Shown: in pieces, positions 63,560-64,000 of the stretch
Position numbering within the stretch: position 1 is the first letter of the stretch
Layout: every line of letters starts with the position of its first letter
NCBI GenBank assembly: GCA_030418115.1
Contig: JAUHQD010000002.1
Span: forward strand, 248,001-312,000
Reading direction: 5' to 3'
Source: Alteromonadaceae bacterium BrNp21-10
GTDB taxonomy: Bacteria > Pseudomonadota > Gammaproteobacteria > Enterobacterales > Alteromonadaceae
Length of the DNA: 64,000 nt
Notes under the pieces: generated by a model
What the model saw: only the letters and a program-made list of their open reading frames with translations
Databases searched by the model: none
Told to the model about the DNA's origin: nothing
Made by a program: the position numbers and the translations under genes

Positions 63560-64000
63560 ATGAATACATTTATGTCAAAAAATAGGCTCAAAACCTATAC
63601 CTCATTACTAGCCCTCTTATTCGCAACCTTTGGTGCAGCGGCGAATAACCAAACGGCAACGACCAAGCCAGTAAATCAACAGCCCTCCAGTTTGCAAAAC
63701 AATGGCATACCCATAAAGCACTCAACGTTTCTACATGCTTATGAACAAGCATGGGAGGAATTGGATGCCAATAAACGCTTGGAGATTATTAATACTTTTT
63801 GGACTAAAAACAGTGTTTATAGTGATCCTTCTGCCGTTGCTATAGGGCCAGAACAATTAAACGACATGATAAGTCGTGTTCGAGCGCAATACCCCGTTTG
63901 GGTTGGCACACACGGTAAAGTGTATTCAACAGGAGACAACTTTTGGTACACATGGGAAATCCGGGTTGCAGAAGATAAATTGCTGTTTTCAGGGTCTGAC
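63560..64000 (+). CDS. Secreted NTF2/SnoaL-like protein (3' truncated by window edge)
   Basis: The open frame of 147 codons begins at ATG 63560 with TAGGTGA upstream and continues past the window end. A signal peptide ends near residue 28 (GAAAN). The mature part has an NTF2/SnoaL-like alpha+beta pattern (FLHAYEQAWEELDANKRLEI, FWTKNSVYSDPSAVAIGPEQL, DNFWYTWEIR). Such folds serve as small-molecule enzymes or binding proteins; no function can be given. Confidence 0.6.
   Translation, partial: MNTFMSKNRLKTYTSLLALLFATFGAAANNQTATTKPVNQQPSSLQNNGIPIKHSTFLHAYEQAWEELDANKRLEIINTFWTKNSVYSDPSAVAIGPEQLNDMISRVRAQYPVWVGTHGKVYSTGDNFWYTWEIRVAEDKLLFSGSD

Overview
The window looks like a chromosomal segment of a marine, polysaccharide-degrading gammaproteobacterium, most likely of the Alteromonadales. 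The reasons are the gene content (proC-yggT-DUF4426, pgi, thrLABC with a leader-peptide attenuator, a DUF3545 micro-protein, nspC and carboxynorspermidine synthase, several long TonB-dependent receptors), a moderate AT bias, and the density of secreted glycoside hydrolases. The species cannot be named from the sequence alone. No rRNA, tRNA, CRISPR array, transposase or prophage was recognised.

Layout. 1-5.9 kb: truncated proC, yggT, DUF4426, a secreted Vgb-like propeller, a small membrane protein, an ECF sigma factor with a DUF6768 partner, and a GlpQ-type phosphodiesterase. 6.0-7.4 kb: an AT-rich gene for an exported methyltransferase, lying between two ~125-bp inverted repeats. 7.6-19.1 kb: yaaA, transaldolase and pgi, a DUF3545 micro-gene, ung, the thrLABC operon (leader peptide, attenuator, thrA, thrB, thrC), and a RelE/ParE-type toxin-antitoxin pair. 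19.1-28.4 kb: GH10 xylanase, EAL phosphodiesterase, a two-component system, an amidohydrolase lipoprotein, GNAT and GFA proteins, a long palindrome, a CheY-like regulator, a periplasmic binding protein and a MAPEG protein. 28.4-36.1 kb: a D-cysteine desulfhydrase-like PLP enzyme, an NhaC-family transporter, lysC, alkaline phosphatase, and the two carboxynorspermidine enzymes.

36.3-54.5 kb is the most interesting part. After one TonB receptor comes a galactomannan or galactoglucomannan utilisation locus: two TonB-Xanth-Caul-type receptors, a GH27 alpha-galactosidase, and a secreted fusion of a GH5 mannanase-like domain with a GH3 beta-glycosidase domain. Embedded in it is a co-directional cassette of SapC, a JmjC/cupin-like protein, a flavin-dependent tryptophan-halogenase family protein and a DUF6445 protein. 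The two iron-oxygenase-like proteins and the halogenase keep their catalytic residues, but their role in glycan uptake is unknown. Palindromic AACCGGTT sites lie upstream of one receptor, the alpha-galactosidase and the GH5-GH3 gene, and a second shared 15-mer lies in both receptor promoter regions. Together they suggest a LacI-type regulon whose regulators are not in the window.

54.5-64 kb: an aldo/keto reductase, an RssA-like patatin, a MacAB-like tripartite export system whose adaptor carries an unusual helical insert, a Tat-exported Gfo/Idh/MocA oxidoreductase, small secreted proteins, a Blc-type lipocalin, a small membrane protein and a truncated NTF2-like secreted protein.

The aspartate-family genes are also notable: thrA, lysC and the carboxynorspermidine synthase all make or draw on aspartate semialdehyde. 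All similarity statements are recognition by eye; no searches were run.
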